Program-made: the position numbers and the translations under genes | Part shown: positions 42,672 through 51,759 of the stretch, piece by piece | How positions within the stretch are numbered: position 1 is the stretch's first letter | Layout: each line of letters begins with the position of its first letter | Notes under the pieces: generated by a model | Told to the model about the DNA's origin: nothing | The model's input: only the letters and a program-made list of their open reading frames with translations | Databases searched by the model: none | Assembly (NCBI RefSeq): GCF_003984625.1 | Contig: NZ_RWKH01000005.1 | Location: forward strand, 1 to 64,000 | Length of the DNA stretch: 64,000 nt | Source of the DNA: Variovorax sp. DXTD-1 | Lineage (GTDB): Bacteria; Pseudomonadota; Gammaproteobacteria; Burkholderiales; Burkholderiaceae_C | Reading direction: 5' to 3'

Positions 42672-42958
42672 GCGTGCACGGCCGCCGGCGACTCGGCGTC
42701 GCACCTGATCTGCTCTTCGATCGCGCCGCACAGGCTCTGGAGCGTGATGCCCGCTTCTCGCGGATCGAGCCGGTCTTCAGGAAGGCGCAGATGGAAAGCG
42801 TCTTCCACCGCGAAGACGAATTCCATCAGCCCGAGCGAGTCGAGGCCGAGCTCGGACAAGGCCGTGCCGGGCGCGATGGCCGTTCGCTCGACGTCGAACT
42901 TGCTCACCAGGATGGCGGTGATGTTGTTGAAGATCAGTGAAGACAGGGAAGAGGACAT
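42668..42958 (-). CDS. Acyl carrier protein-like protein
   Basis: A 96-residue acyl/peptidyl carrier protein. The phosphopantetheine site is Ser 41 in ELGLDSLGLMEFVFAVEDAF, and the following helices are acidic as in type II ACPs. Coupled translation with the KS gene (four-base overlap) points to a dedicated carrier. It starts 12 bases after the hydrolase stop. Confidence 0.9.
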   Translation of the reverse strand: MSSSLSSLIFNNITAILVSKFDVERTAIAPGTALSELGLDSLGLMEFVFAVEDAFHLRLPEDRLDPREAGITLQSLCGAIEEQIRCDAESPAAVHA

Positions 42959-42970
42959 GAAAGGTTTCTT

Positions 42971-43819
42971 TCAGGCGAGAAAGCTGCTGCGGGTGGACGA
43001 AGCGACTGGCAAGCCGTGTGCCACGGCATCGGCAAAAGCGACCGTTTCGCGCACCACCTGGTTGCGGTCGTTGTCGATCGTGATCATGTGGTAGCTGTCG
43101 GGCAGCACCACGCTGCGAAATGCCTTGCAGCGCAGGCCCCGCGCGAGGATGTCGAGGTTGGCCACGCTGGCCACTTCGTCCTGCCGCGCATGCAGCGCGA
43201 GCACGCTCGCGCACTGCACGCGGCGAAGGTTGCGCTTCACATGGCGGATCAGCCGGTCGTGCTCGCGCAGGTGACCAACGCCGATCAGCGCGCTGCCGGC
43301 ACTCGATACCTTGCGCTGGCGCAGTTCGCGCTCGATCCAGGCGCGCACGCGTTCGTTCTTCACACCGTAGGGTGGGCGCTCCCGGTACTGCCAGAGCCTG
43401 CCGAGCGGGGTGTACAGCGCCAGCGGAAGCAACATGTGCGTGCGCGGAATGGCCCAGCCGTCGAAGCGCAGCGTGGTCGACATCAGCACCAGCGCGTCGA
43501 CATCGCTGCCACAGCGGATGGCCGCGCCGAGCGCAAGCGACGAACCGGCCGAGATGCCGACCAGCATCACACGCTCATGCTGCGCACGCAGCATCCTGAC
43601 CTGCGCTTCGATAGTGTCGAGCCAGTGCTCGTAGGGCGCGGCATGCTGCACCGGCGCGGCGGCATCGAAGGAGTAGCCGTCGACGCGCATCGGATGCACC
43701 GGATACCCGCTGCCGCGCAGGGCCGATTGCACGGTCAGGAGCTCGTCAGGTGTGCTGCATAAACCATGCAGCAGCACGATGGCCGTGCGGCGCGCTGCGG
43801 GTTGCTGTCGTATGCTCAT
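42971..43819 (-). CDS. Alpha/beta hydrolase of the KS-ACP operon, thioesterase-like
   Basis: A 282-residue hydrolase. The oxyanion loop LLHGLCSTPDE precedes a nucleophile Ser 90 in VGISAGSS, and late Asp and His are visible in HARQDEVAS and DSYHMITID. It is the first gene of the KS-ACP unit, so thioester release or lipid handling is a reasonable inference. ATG 43819 is used. It is divergent from the two-component genes across 83 bases. Confidence 0.8.
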   Translation of the reverse strand: MSIRQQPAARRTAIVLLHGLCSTPDELLTVQSALRGSGYPVHPMRVDGYSFDAAAPVQHAAPYEHWLDTIEAQVRMLRAQHERVMLVGISAGSSLALGAAIRCGSDVDALVLMSTTLRFDGWAIPRTHMLLPLALYTPLGRLWQYRERPPYGVKNERVRAWIERELRQRKVSSAGSALIGVGHLREHDRLIRHVKRNLRRVQCASVLALHARQDEVASVANLDILARGLRCKAFRSVVLPDSYHMITIDNDRNQVVRETVAFADAVAHGLPVASSTRSSFLA

Positions 43820-43902
43820 GGCGCGTTTATCGCCGGTAGGCACTGACGGGCCGCTGACCCTCCTTCGCGCAAGAATAGGCTTCTCAACCCACTACACACA
43901 CC

Positions 43903-44592
43903 ATGCGAATCCTGCTTGTCGAAGACGATGCCGTACTGCGCGACGTGATGCTGCGCAGCCTTGCGGATGCCGGCCATCGGGTCGACGTATCGACCAACGT
44001 CGAGGATGCCGACCACCTCTGGCGCGTGCAGCCTTTCGACGCGGTGCTGCTCGACCTGAACCTGCCGGCCACGGCAAGCCCCACGAGCGGCCTGGCAAGC
44101 GGCTTGACCGCCCTGCGCCAGGCACGCGCGCGAGGCGACCGCACGCCGGTGCTGGTGCTCACGGCGCGGGGCCGCACCGAAGAACGCATCGCGGGCCTCG
44201 ACGCCGGTGCCGACGACTATTTGGGCAAGCCCTTCGACCTCGCGGAAGTGGAGGCACGCCTGCGCGCGCTCGTGCGCCGCGCCAAGGGCACCGAGGACAT
44301 CGTGCTGCTCGGGCACCTCAAGCTCGATCGCAAGGCGCGCCGCTTTTCGACCGCGAACGGGCCGCTCGACCTGCCGGCGCGCGAGTTCGAAGTGCTGTGG
44401 GAGCTGATGAGCCCCCCCGGCCGCACGGTGAGCAAGCGGGCGCTGTCCGACAAGCTGTCGAGCTTCGACGAATCGCTGGGCGACAACGCGCTGGAGGCCT
44501 TCATCTCGCGGCTGCGCAAGAAGCTGGTCGGCTCGGGTGCGGGCATTCGCACGCTGCGCGGCATCGGCTACCTGCTCGAAGCCGAAGTGTGA
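43903..44592 (+). CDS. OmpR-type response regulator
   Basis: A 229-residue regulator. The receiver has ED pairs near residues 7-9, phospho-acceptor Asp 51 in VLLDLNLP, and DDYLGKPF. After Asp 51 an extra Ala/Thr/Ser/Gly segment (ATASPTSGLASG) enlarges the loop, unlike most QseB/TctD relatives. The winged helix ends RTLRGIGYLLEAEV. Its stop overlaps the kinase start (GTGA), so the pair is co-expressed. It is divergent from the KS-ACP operon, which it may control; the signal is unknown. Confidence 0.85.
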   Translation: MRILLVEDDAVLRDVMLRSLADAGHRVDVSTNVEDADHLWRVQPFDAVLLDLNLPATASPTSGLASGLTALRQARARGDRTPVLVLTARGRTEERIAGLDAGADDYLGKPFDLAEVEARLRALVRRAKGTEDIVLLGHLKLDRKARRFSTANGPLDLPAREFEVLWELMSPPGRTVSKRALSDKLSSFDESLGDNALEAFISRLRKKLVGSGAGIRTLRGIGYLLEAEV

Positions 44593-46046
44593 GCCGCACC
44601 GCACCCGCCGCGCCGCGCCGGCAGAAGGCCGCGCCTTCGCTCACGCGCCGCGTACTGCGCAACGTGCTGGTGCCTTTGGCGCTCACCTGGATGCTGGGCG
44701 CGGTGATCGCGCTGGTCATTGCCAACTACTTTGCCGAGCAGGCCTTCGACCGCAGCATGCTGGACGACGCCTATGCGCTCTCGGCCAACGTGCAGGCGGG
44801 AGAGCGGGGCATCGAGCTGCTGCTGTCGCCGCGCGAAGTGGCCACGGTGCTGTTCGACCAGGTGGACCAGGTGTACTTCGCGGTGCAGCGGATGGACGGC
44901 ACATTGATCTCGGGCCAGGCGGGCTTGAACGCGCCGCTGCCGGCGGAGGGCGCGCGCTATCGCTTCTCGGACGTGAACCATGGCGGCAAGGTGCTGCGCG
45001 CCGTGGTGCTCGATCACGACGCCGATCCCGGCCTGCTCATGCCGTATCGCGTGATCATTGCGCAGACCACGCTCAGCCGCGCGGCGCTGGTGCGGCAGCT
45101 GCTCGGTTTCGCGCTCACGCCGCAAGCATTGCTGCTGGTGCTGCTTGCCGTATGGCTCTGGCGTGGCATCCGGCGCGATTTGCGTCCGCTCGGCGAGCTC
45201 CAGCAGGCGCTCGACCGCCGCGACGTGTACGACCTTTCACCGGTGGCGGTGGTCGAAACCTCGCGCGAAGTGCAACGCCTGGGCAATGCGGTCAACGCAC
45301 TGTTCGAGCGGTTGAACCACAGCGTGCGCGCGCAGCGCGAGTTCGTGGGCAATGTGGCGCACGAGTTGCGCACGCCGCTCGCCGGCATTCGCGCCCTGGC
45401 CGAATACGGCCTTGCGCAGCCCGACTCCAAAGTGTGGCGCGAGCAGCTTGCGCGCGTGGCCGAAAGGCAGGCCCGCGCGAGCCATCTCATCGACCAGCTG
45501 CTGGCGCTGGCCCTGGCCGACGAAGCGCGCACCGGCCTTGCGCGAGAACCGGTGCGGCTGGACGTGCTCGCCGAACAAACCGTGCTGCGGCACCTGGCCC
45601 GCGCCGACACGCGCGGTGTCGACCTGGGCGCGCGAGGCCTCGACGAGCGCGTGACGGTGCTGGCGAACGAAGCATTGGTCGAGGGGATTCTCGACAACCT
45701 GATCGACAACGCGCTGCGCTACGGCGGGCGCACCATCACCGTCGAGCTGGCGGGCCGCACCCTGAGCGTGATCGACGACGGCCCGGGCATTCCGCTCGAG
45801 GCGCAGCGCGACCTGATGCAGCGCTGGGCGCAAGGCCCGGCGGGCCAGAAGCTGGGGCAGGGCTCGGGGCTGGGCCTTTCGATCGTGGCGCGCTACGCGG
45901 AGCTGCTCGGCGCCGAGCTGCGGCTCGATGCGGCCGAGCCAACGGGATTGCGGGTGAGCGTGACTTTCGCTGAGATTCATCACCGTCCGCTGCAGGACGA
46001 CTACGACGGCAGTGCGCCGGGCGGGGTGTCCGGCCCGGCCGCGTAG
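44589..46046 (+). CDS. Sensor histidine kinase
   Basis: A 485-residue kinase from GTG 44589. Helices near residues 27-47 and 175-195 flank a periplasmic sensor of about 130 residues. The H-box is FVGNVAHELRTPLAG with His 258, followed by NLIDNALRYGG, DDGPGIPLEAQ and GSGLGLSIV. The organisation resembles TctE/QseC-type kinases. It partners the preceding response regulator. The open frame continues upstream but is not coding there. Confidence 0.88.
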   Translation: MSRTAPAAPRRQKAAPSLTRRVLRNVLVPLALTWMLGAVIALVIANYFAEQAFDRSMLDDAYALSANVQAGERGIELLLSPREVATVLFDQVDQVYFAVQRMDGTLISGQAGLNAPLPAEGARYRFSDVNHGGKVLRAVVLDHDADPGLLMPYRVIIAQTTLSRAALVRQLLGFALTPQALLLVLLAVWLWRGIRRDLRPLGELQQALDRRDVYDLSPVAVVETSREVQRLGNAVNALFERLNHSVRAQREFVGNVAHELRTPLAGIRALAEYGLAQPDSKVWREQLARVAERQARASHLIDQLLALALADEARTGLAREPVRLDVLAEQTVLRHLARADTRGVDLGARGLDERVTVLANEALVEGILDNLIDNALRYGGRTITVELAGRTLSVIDDGPGIPLEAQRDLMQRWAQGPAGQKLGQGSGLGLSIVARYAELLGAELRLDAAEPTGLRVSVTFAEIHHRPLQDDYDGSAPGGVSGPAA

Positions 46047-46056
46047 CGCTCCGGCG

Positions 46057-46542
46057 TCAAGCCTCGAATTCCACTTCGCCTTCGATCTCGACCGGGATGT
46101 TGAACGGAAGCTCCGCCATGCCCACGGCGCTGCGCGCATGCGCACCGACGTTGGGACCGAAGAGTTCGAGCACGAGGTCCGAGAAGCCGTTGATGACGGC
46201 GGGCTGCTTGTCGAAACCCGGTGCCGAGGCCACCATGCCGAACACGCGCGTCCACGCGGTGATGCGGTCCAGGTCGCCGAATGCGCGCTGCAGGCTGCCC
46301 AGCATCGCCAAGGCCGTCAGCCGTGCCGATGCGTAGCCTTGTTCCACCGTCAGTTCGCGGCCCAGCTTGCCGAGCGGCGCGGCAATGGTGCCGTCGGGGT
46401 TGAGCGGGCCGTGGCCGGAGATGAACGCGCGGCGGCCGACGATGCGCACGAAGCTGAAGGGCAGCACCACGCCGGGCGGCGGCGAGACCGGCGGCGGCAG
46501 CACGAGGCCGAGGGTTGCGAGTCGCTGTTCGATGCGGGCCAT
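46057..46542 (-). CDS. RidA/YjgF-family protein
   Basis: A 161-residue Rid-family protein of the longer, non-RidA type. It has GRRAFISGHGPLNPDG, LDRITAWTRVFGM and VGMAELPFNIPVEIEGEVEF, but lacks the exact Arg context of imine-deaminating RidA, so activity is uncertain. ATG 46542 has AGAGAG upstream. Independent from the reductase gene 74 bases on. Confidence 0.82.
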   Translation of the reverse strand: MARIEQRLATLGLVLPPPVSPPPGVVLPFSFVRIVGRRAFISGHGPLNPDGTIAAPLGKLGRELTVEQGYASARLTALAMLGSLQRAFGDLDRITAWTRVFGMVASAPGFDKQPAVINGFSDLVLELFGPNVGAHARSAVGMAELPFNIPVEIEGEVEFEA

Positions 46543-46616
46543 GGCGTTTCTCTCTTTTGTGCGGCGGGTCAAATGTGCCGCCGCATCTTGCCATGGCGTC
46601 GCGCCGCCTTGCGAAC

Positions 46617-47720
46617 TCAGGCGAGCGTCGGATAGTCCGTGTAGCCCTTGGCGCCGCCGCCGTACATCGTGGCCTTGTCCACTTCATTGAGCGGTGCGTT
46701 CTCGCGCAGGCGGCGCACCAGGTCGGGGTTGGCGATGAAGGGCTTGCCGAAGGCAACGAGGTCGTCGCCCTCCTTGACGGCTTCGTCGGCCAGCGGTTTG
46801 TCGTAGCCGTTGTTGACCATCCATGCGCCCTTGCCGCCGGCCTGGCGATAGGCGGCCTTGAGTGCCTCGTAGTCGAACGGACGGTCTTCGATTTCGCGCG
46901 GGCCGCCGGTGGCGCCTTCGATGATGTGGATGTAGGCCAGGCCCAACGGCGCGAGCTGCTTCACCACATAGGTGAAGAGGGGCTGTGGATCGGAATCGTG
47001 CACGTCGTTGGCGGGCGTGACGGGCGACAGGCGAATGCCGGTCTTGCCGTCGCCGACCGCATCGACCACGGCGCGCGTGGCTTCGAGCAGCAGGCGGGCG
47101 CGGTTCTCGATGCTGCCGCCGTAGTCGTCGGTGCGCTTGTTGCTGCCGTCTTTCAGGAACTGGTCGAGAAGGTAGCCGTTGGCGCCATGCAGTTCCACGC
47201 CGTCGAAGCCGGCGGTTTCCACCGCGTTGCGCGCGGCAGCGGCGTAGGCGTGGACGATGCCGGGCAGCTCTTCGGCGTCGAGCGCGCGCGGCTCGGAGGT
47301 TTCGACGAAGGTCGGCACGCCGCCCTTGATGAGCACGGTCTTCGTCTTGGCGGTGATGGCCGAGGGTGCGACGGGCTTGCCGCCGTCGGGTTGGAGTTCT
47401 GTGTGCGACACGCGGCCCACATGCCAGAGCTGCACCACGATCTTGCCGCCCTTGGCGTGCACCGCGTCGGTCACGCGCTTCCATCCGTCGAGCTGTTCGG
47501 TGCCGTAGAGGCCCGGCACGTCGGCATAGCCCTGGCCCTGGTGGCTGATGGCGGTGGCCTCGGTGATGAGCAAGCCGGCCGAGGCGCGCTGCGCGTAGTA
47601 GGTGGCGGCCATCTCGGTCGGAATGGCATTCGGCGAGCGGTTGCGCGTGAGCGGTGCCATCACGATGCGGTTGGCGAGCTGCAGGTCGCCGGCTTTTACG
47701 GGGTCGAAGAGAGAGGGCAT
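46617..47720 (-). CDS. Old yellow enzyme (alkene reductase, NemA-like)
   Basis: A 367-residue FMN-dependent ene-reductase with a TIM barrel. Landmarks are MAPLTRNRSP near residue 21, QLWHVGRVSH near 97-106, and the HGANGYLLDQFLKDGSN block with the substrate-binding His/Asn pair. Such enzymes reduce activated C=C bonds, nitrate esters and maleimides with NADPH. Full family length. Often regulated by NemR, but no regulator is adjacent. Confidence 0.9.
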   Translation of the reverse strand: MPSLFDPVKAGDLQLANRIVMAPLTRNRSPNAIPTEMAATYYAQRASAGLLITEATAISHQGQGYADVPGLYGTEQLDGWKRVTDAVHAKGGKIVVQLWHVGRVSHTELQPDGGKPVAPSAITAKTKTVLIKGGVPTFVETSEPRALDAEELPGIVHAYAAAARNAVETAGFDGVELHGANGYLLDQFLKDGSNKRTDDYGGSIENRARLLLEATRAVVDAVGDGKTGIRLSPVTPANDVHDSDPQPLFTYVVKQLAPLGLAYIHIIEGATGGPREIEDRPFDYEALKAAYRQAGGKGAWMVNNGYDKPLADEAVKEGDDLVAFGKPFIANPDLVRRLRENAPLNEVDKATMYGGGAKGYTDYPTLA

Positions 47721-47823
47721 TGCGTGAACCGGAGATGGCCGGAAAGAGTGGGACAGAGGCCGCGAGGCTAAGCCTGCGCGGCCAACCCTGCTGCGGCACG
47801 GTTGCCCGTTTGCTGCTAGGCGC

Positions 47824-49677
47824 TCAGCCCGGCTCTATTTGCCGGGGTTCTGCCTTCAGCAGTGCGAGCCGCTCGACACCCACGCGCATCAGCATTGCGA
47901 GCAGGATCTGTCCCATGCCCTTGCCGAGTGCATCGTTGCGCAGCGATGCCATGCCGCCGCCGCCCAGCGCCTGTTCGCAGACGAAGTTGAAGGCGCCGAT
48001 GCCTGGCACTTCGTAGCGCGTGACAGGTCCCTTGACCAGGTGCGCGAGCCATTCGGCCACGCGCGCTTCGGTCAGTTGCTCGCGCAGCAGCGGCAGCAGG
48101 GCAGGGTGGCGCGCGATGACGCCGATGTTGGAGGTGTCGCCCTTGTCGCCGCTGCGCGCCCAAGCGACGCGGATGAGCGGGACTTCGACGGTGTCGGCAT
48201 CGGCGTCGGCGTCGGCGCCAAAGGATGCAGGCTGCGGTTCGGCAATGCTCGTTGGCGGCATCGGCGAGAACGTCTCTTCGTCGGCAGCAGGCCCCGCGTC
48301 GAACGGCACTTCGATGTGCTGCCCGCCGAGCGTCATCACCGCTTCGACCTTCGACTTGTCGAGCAGGAACGCGTACTGGCGAATGGACGGCGACACCGGC
48401 GAGCGCCCCCCACCAGCGCCCGTGGTGCCCGGCGCCCACGAAGTGCCGGCCGGAGCCACCTCGCGCGCGAAGAGCTCCAGCGCTTCCTTGCGCGAGTGCG
48501 TGACCGCAATCCGGAGCACGGCCTCGCGCGTTTGCATCGCGCGCGCGTGCGGACCGTAGCAAGACTCCGCGCCAAGCACTTCGAGTTGCGTACCGCTGTA
48601 TGGACCAAAGCCATGTTGCGCAAACAGCGTGCTCGTGCGCGCGAGGATCGCCTCGCCGGTGCGTTGCGCCTTGGCCACCGCATCGAAGCCGACGATGGTG
48701 AGCTGCGACGCGGCCTTGAATCCATCCACATAAGTGGCGCACACCTTGTAGCTTGCAGTGGGCGGGCGGCCGCGCGCGCCTTGCACGCGCACGCGGTGTT
48801 CGCCGGCCTGTTCGATGCGTACCTGCGTGAAGTCCGCCACCACGTCGGGCAGCAGGTAGGCCGAGGGGTCGCCGATTTCATACAGCATCTGCTCGCCCAC
48901 CACCGCCGGCGTCACCTTGCCGCCGGTGCCCGCGGGCTTGGTGACGACAAAGCGGCCGTCGGCATGGCACTCGACGATCGGGTAGCCGATGTTCGGCCAG
49001 TCGGGCACGGTGTCCCAGTCGGTGTGCAGGCCGCCCGTGGCCTGGCAGCCGCATTCGATGATGTGGCCGGCAAGGCTGCCGGCCGCGAGCAGATCGTGCT
49101 CGCCGGGCTGCCAGCCGAACTCGTGCATCAGCACGCCGAGCGTCACGGCGGAGTCGACGCACCGGCCGGTGATGACCACTTGCGCGCCCGCATCGAGTGC
49201 GGCCTGGATGGGCCTTGCGCCGAGATAGGCATTGGCCGTGAGCACGCGCTCCGGCAGCGGTGCGCCGCTTTGCAGTTCGCGCACCGCGGGTTGTTGCTGC
49301 CGAAGCTGCGGCAGCAGCGGCAAGACGTCGTCGCCGCTCACCACGGCGATCTTCAATGCAATGCCTTGCTCGGCGGCGAGTGCGGCCAGCGCATCGGCGC
49401 AGCCCTGCGGATTGACGCCGCCTGCGTTGCTCACCACGCGGATGCCTTGCTGCACAACGTCCTTCAGCACCGCCTTCATCGCAACCGAGACGAAGTCGGT
49501 GGCGTAGCCGAGCTCCGGCTTCTTGAGCCGCGCACCCGCGAGGATCGACATGGTGAGCTCGGCCAGGTAGTCGAACACCAGGTAGTCGATCTGCCCGCTG
49601 GCCACGAGCTGCGGCGCGCCCACGCTGCTGTCGCCCCAGAAGCCCGAGGCACCGCCGATGCGCACGACGCGGTTCAT
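47824..49677 (-). CDS. AtuA-family protein (acyclic terpene utilisation type)
   Basis: A 617-residue protein with an AtuA domain (RIGGASGFWGDS, VISNAGGVNPQGCADAL-like block near residues 85-105, DWDTVPDWPNIGYP) and a C-terminal AtuA-associated domain (WARSGDKGDTSNIGVIAR). AtuA-type proteins are needed for citronellol or leucine/isovalerate-type catabolism in pseudomonads, but their reaction is unresolved. A run of alternating Ala-Asp near 520 (ADADADAD) is a simple-sequence oddity. It overlaps the enoyl-CoA hydratase stop by four bases. Geranyl-CoA carboxylase genes are absent from this window. Confidence 0.85.
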   Translation of the reverse strand: MNRVVRIGGASGFWGDSSVGAPQLVASGQIDYLVFDYLAELTMSILAGARLKKPELGYATDFVSVAMKAVLKDVVQQGIRVVSNAGGVNPQGCADALAALAAEQGIALKIAVVSGDDVLPLLPQLRQQQPAVRELQSGAPLPERVLTANAYLGARPIQAALDAGAQVVITGRCVDSAVTLGVLMHEFGWQPGEHDLLAAGSLAGHIIECGCQATGGLHTDWDTVPDWPNIGYPIVECHADGRFVVTKPAGTGGKVTPAVVGEQMLYEIGDPSAYLLPDVVADFTQVRIEQAGEHRVRVQGARGRPPTASYKVCATYVDGFKAASQLTIVGFDAVAKAQRTGEAILARTSTLFAQHGFGPYSGTQLEVLGAESCYGPHARAMQTREAVLRIAVTHSRKEALELFAREVAPAGTSWAPGTTGAGGGRSPVSPSIRQYAFLLDKSKVEAVMTLGGQHIEVPFDAGPAADEETFSPMPPTSIAEPQPASFGADADADADTVEVPLIRVAWARSGDKGDTSNIGVIARHPALLPLLREQLTEARVAEWLAHLVKGPVTRYEVPGIGAFNFVCEQALGGGGMASLRNDALGKGMGQILLAMLMRVGVERLALLKAEPRQIEPG

Positions 49678-50459
49678 CGGCCGCTCCACTGCGGCTTGCG
49701 CTTCTCGCGAAAGGCGAGCTGGCCCTCCGCCGCGTCTTCCGTCAGGGCGAAGAGGCCGATCTGGCTTTCGGTGAACGCCATCGATTCCTCGAAGGCCATC
49801 GCTTCGATCTTCTTCATGGTGTACAGGCCGCGCCGTATGGCGGCGGGCGACTTGTCGAGCAGGCGGCCAAGCAGCCACTCGATGCTTGCATCGAGGTCGT
49901 CGCTCACGTGGTTGACGAGCCGGTACTCCAGCGCCTGTGCAGCGGTGATCGGTTCGCCGGTGATGCACATCTCGGCCAGCACGCGCCGCGGCAGCAGGTT
50001 GCCGACGACGCTGAGCACCTGCGCGGGAAAGAGGCCGACCTTGACCTCGGGCAACCCAAACACGGCTTGGCTGCTGGTCACGGCCATGTCGCACATGCCC
50101 ATGATCCCCATGCCGCCCGCCATGCAGGCGCCGTTGACGCGCGCGATCAACGGCACGGTCGATTGGCGCGCCTGGCGAAAGAGGTTCGCAAAGCCCTGAT
50201 AGGGCTCCGCATAGTCGAACTTGAAGGAGGAGGTGCCGCTTTGCAGATCAGCACCGGCGCAGAAGGCACGCGTGCCGCTGCCGGTGATGACGACGGCGCG
50301 CACCGCGCGATCCTGGTTGGCGCGCGCCAGTGCATTCGACATTGCCGAGAGCACGCCCGCGCTGATGGCGTTCCGGCGCTCCTCGCGGTCGATGGTGAGC
50401 CACATCACGGGCCCGCGCATCTCCTCGCGCAGTTCTGGGGCTGAAGGGGCTTCGGCCAT
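49674..50459 (-). CDS. Enoyl-CoA hydratase/isomerase family protein
   Basis: A 261-residue crotonase-fold enzyme. The CoA loop is GTRAFCAGADLQSG, and the second oxyanion element is NGACMAGGMGIMGMCDMAV; the usual Glu pair is only partly visible. It ends EGQLAFREKRKPQW, as crotonases do. ATG 50459 has GAAGGA upstream. Coupled to the AtuA gene, so it probably serves the same acyl-CoA pathway, perhaps as the isohexenylglutaconyl-CoA hydratase-type step; this is inferred. Confidence 0.88.
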   Translation of the reverse strand: MAEAPSAPELREEMRGPVMWLTIDREERRNAISAGVLSAMSNALARANQDRAVRAVVITGSGTRAFCAGADLQSGTSSFKFDYAEPYQGFANLFRQARQSTVPLIARVNGACMAGGMGIMGMCDMAVTSSQAVFGLPEVKVGLFPAQVLSVVGNLLPRRVLAEMCITGEPITAAQALEYRLVNHVSDDLDASIEWLLGRLLDKSPAAIRRGLYTMKKIEAMAFEESMAFTESQIGLFALTEDAAEGQLAFREKRKPQWSGR

Positions 50460-50604
50460 CGTTCGGGTCCTTCGCTGCAAGGTCTGCAATTCGACCTCTA
50501 GCGTGGCCCGAAAAAAAAGCCGCAACATGCGGCTTGTGGCTGAAGCGGCCCGGGTTTTCCCTAGAGGACCGGACCGCTTGCAGGCGCGTTCACAGCGCTT
50601 CTTC

Positions 50605-51213
50605 TTACTTCAGCAGGCCTTCGGCCTTCATCGCCTCCTGAACGGCGGGGCGGGCAGCAACGCGCGCGTGCCATGCCTGCACATTGGCGAAGTCCGAAAT
50701 GTCGACGCCGGTGGGCTTGGTCCAGTTGGTCACGGTGAACAGGTAGCCGTCGGCCACGGTGAAGTGGTCGCCCATGAGGTACTGCTTGTCGGCGAGCTGG
50801 CCGTCGAGCCACTGGTAGCGCGACTTGAGCTTGTCCTTGAAGATGGTCTTGGCTTCTTCAGGCATCGCCGAGTTGAGCAGCGGGCTGTAGCCCTTGTGCA
50901 TTTCGGTGCCGATGAAGGTCAGCCACTCCTGCAGGCGATAGCGCTGCAGCGTGCCGGCGGCCGGCGCGAGGTTCTTGGTGGGCGCGAGATCGGCAATGTA
51001 TTGGACGATGGCCGGACCTTCGCGCAGGCGCGTGCCGTCGTCGAGCTCGAGCAGCGGCACATAGCCCAGCGGGTTGATGCCGTAGTAGTCGGTGCCGTCC
51101 TGCAGCTTGTGGCTCTTGGTGCTGGCCAGCACGGGTTCGAAGGCGAGGCCGGCTTCGTGCAGCGCGATGTGGGGCGAGAGCGAGCAGGCGCCGGGCGAGT
51201 AATACAGCTTCAT
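50605..51213 (-). CDS. gstA: Glutathione S-transferase
   Basis: A 202-residue GST of the bacterial beta class. The N-terminal thioredoxin-like domain starts MKLYYSPGACSLSPHIAL with Tyr and Cys 10, the usual catalytic Cys of beta-class GSTs, and has NPLGYVPLLEL and the EGPAIVQYIAD motif. The helical C-terminal domain contains MGDHFTVADGYLF. It conjugates or reduces electrophiles with glutathione. Monocistronic from appearance, with a GGAG site before ATG 51213. Confidence 0.92.
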   Translation of the reverse strand: MKLYYSPGACSLSPHIALHEAGLAFEPVLASTKSHKLQDGTDYYGINPLGYVPLLELDDGTRLREGPAIVQYIADLAPTKNLAPAAGTLQRYRLQEWLTFIGTEMHKGYSPLLNSAMPEEAKTIFKDKLKSRYQWLDGQLADKQYLMGDHFTVADGYLFTVTNWTKPTGVDISDFANVQAWHARVAARPAVQEAMKAEGLLK

Positions 51214-51391
51214 GCGAGGAATCTCCGAAGGATGTGGATAGCGAAAAAATCTTTGGACTGCCTGCATGCTAGCGGGTTTCACGATGCGCGTTTTGTCCTA
51301 CGGCTGCTCGCGCGCGCCGACTATCGGTGCGGCGGCGAGCCCTTTCTAAGCTCGCCGCAACGGTGGGGTGGCCCACCACAAGGAGTTTCAG

Positions 51392-51577
51392 ATGTTGAAG
51401 TACGCAATCATCTTTGCGGTCATTTCGCTGGTGGCCGGTGTCCTGGGCTTCGGCGGCGTTGCGGCCGGCGCGGCCGGTATTGCCAAGCTGCTGTTCGGCC
51501 TGTTCCTGGTGCTGGCGGTGATCTTCGTGGTTCTCGCGGCGTTGGGAATCGGGGCGGTCAAAAAGGCAATCGATTGA
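51392..51577 (+). CDS. DUF1328 (YtjA-like) small membrane protein
   Basis: A 61-residue protein with AGGAG eight bases before ATG 51392. It has two hydrophobic helices ([18 protein letters not shown] and [18 protein letters not shown]) joined by a Gly/Ala loop, and the opening MLKYAIIF of the DUF1328/YtjA family, which is stress- or stationary-phase-linked in many proteobacteria. Function unknown. Confidence 0.88.
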   Translation: MLKYAIIFAVISLVAGVLGFGGVAAGAAGIAKLLFGLFLVLAVIFVVLAALGIGAVKKAID

Positions 51578-51759
51578 TGCACGGGATTGTTCCGCGGTGG
51601 CCGCGCGCGCGTCCGCTCGGCGTACTGCTGCAGAGCCCGGCCCACCGCGTGATGCGGGTGCTGCTGGTGACGCAAACGCACTGGCAGCTTCCCGAGCACC
51701 GCTCGCGCCGCCGACGCGCCTGAACCCCGATCGACAACAACAAACCACCCAAGGCGCGC

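Noticed and set aside
51574-51723. Short frame after the DUF1328 gene ([15 protein letters not shown]...)
   Set aside because: About 49 residues, basic, directly after a stop codon with no ribosome binding site; insufficient support.
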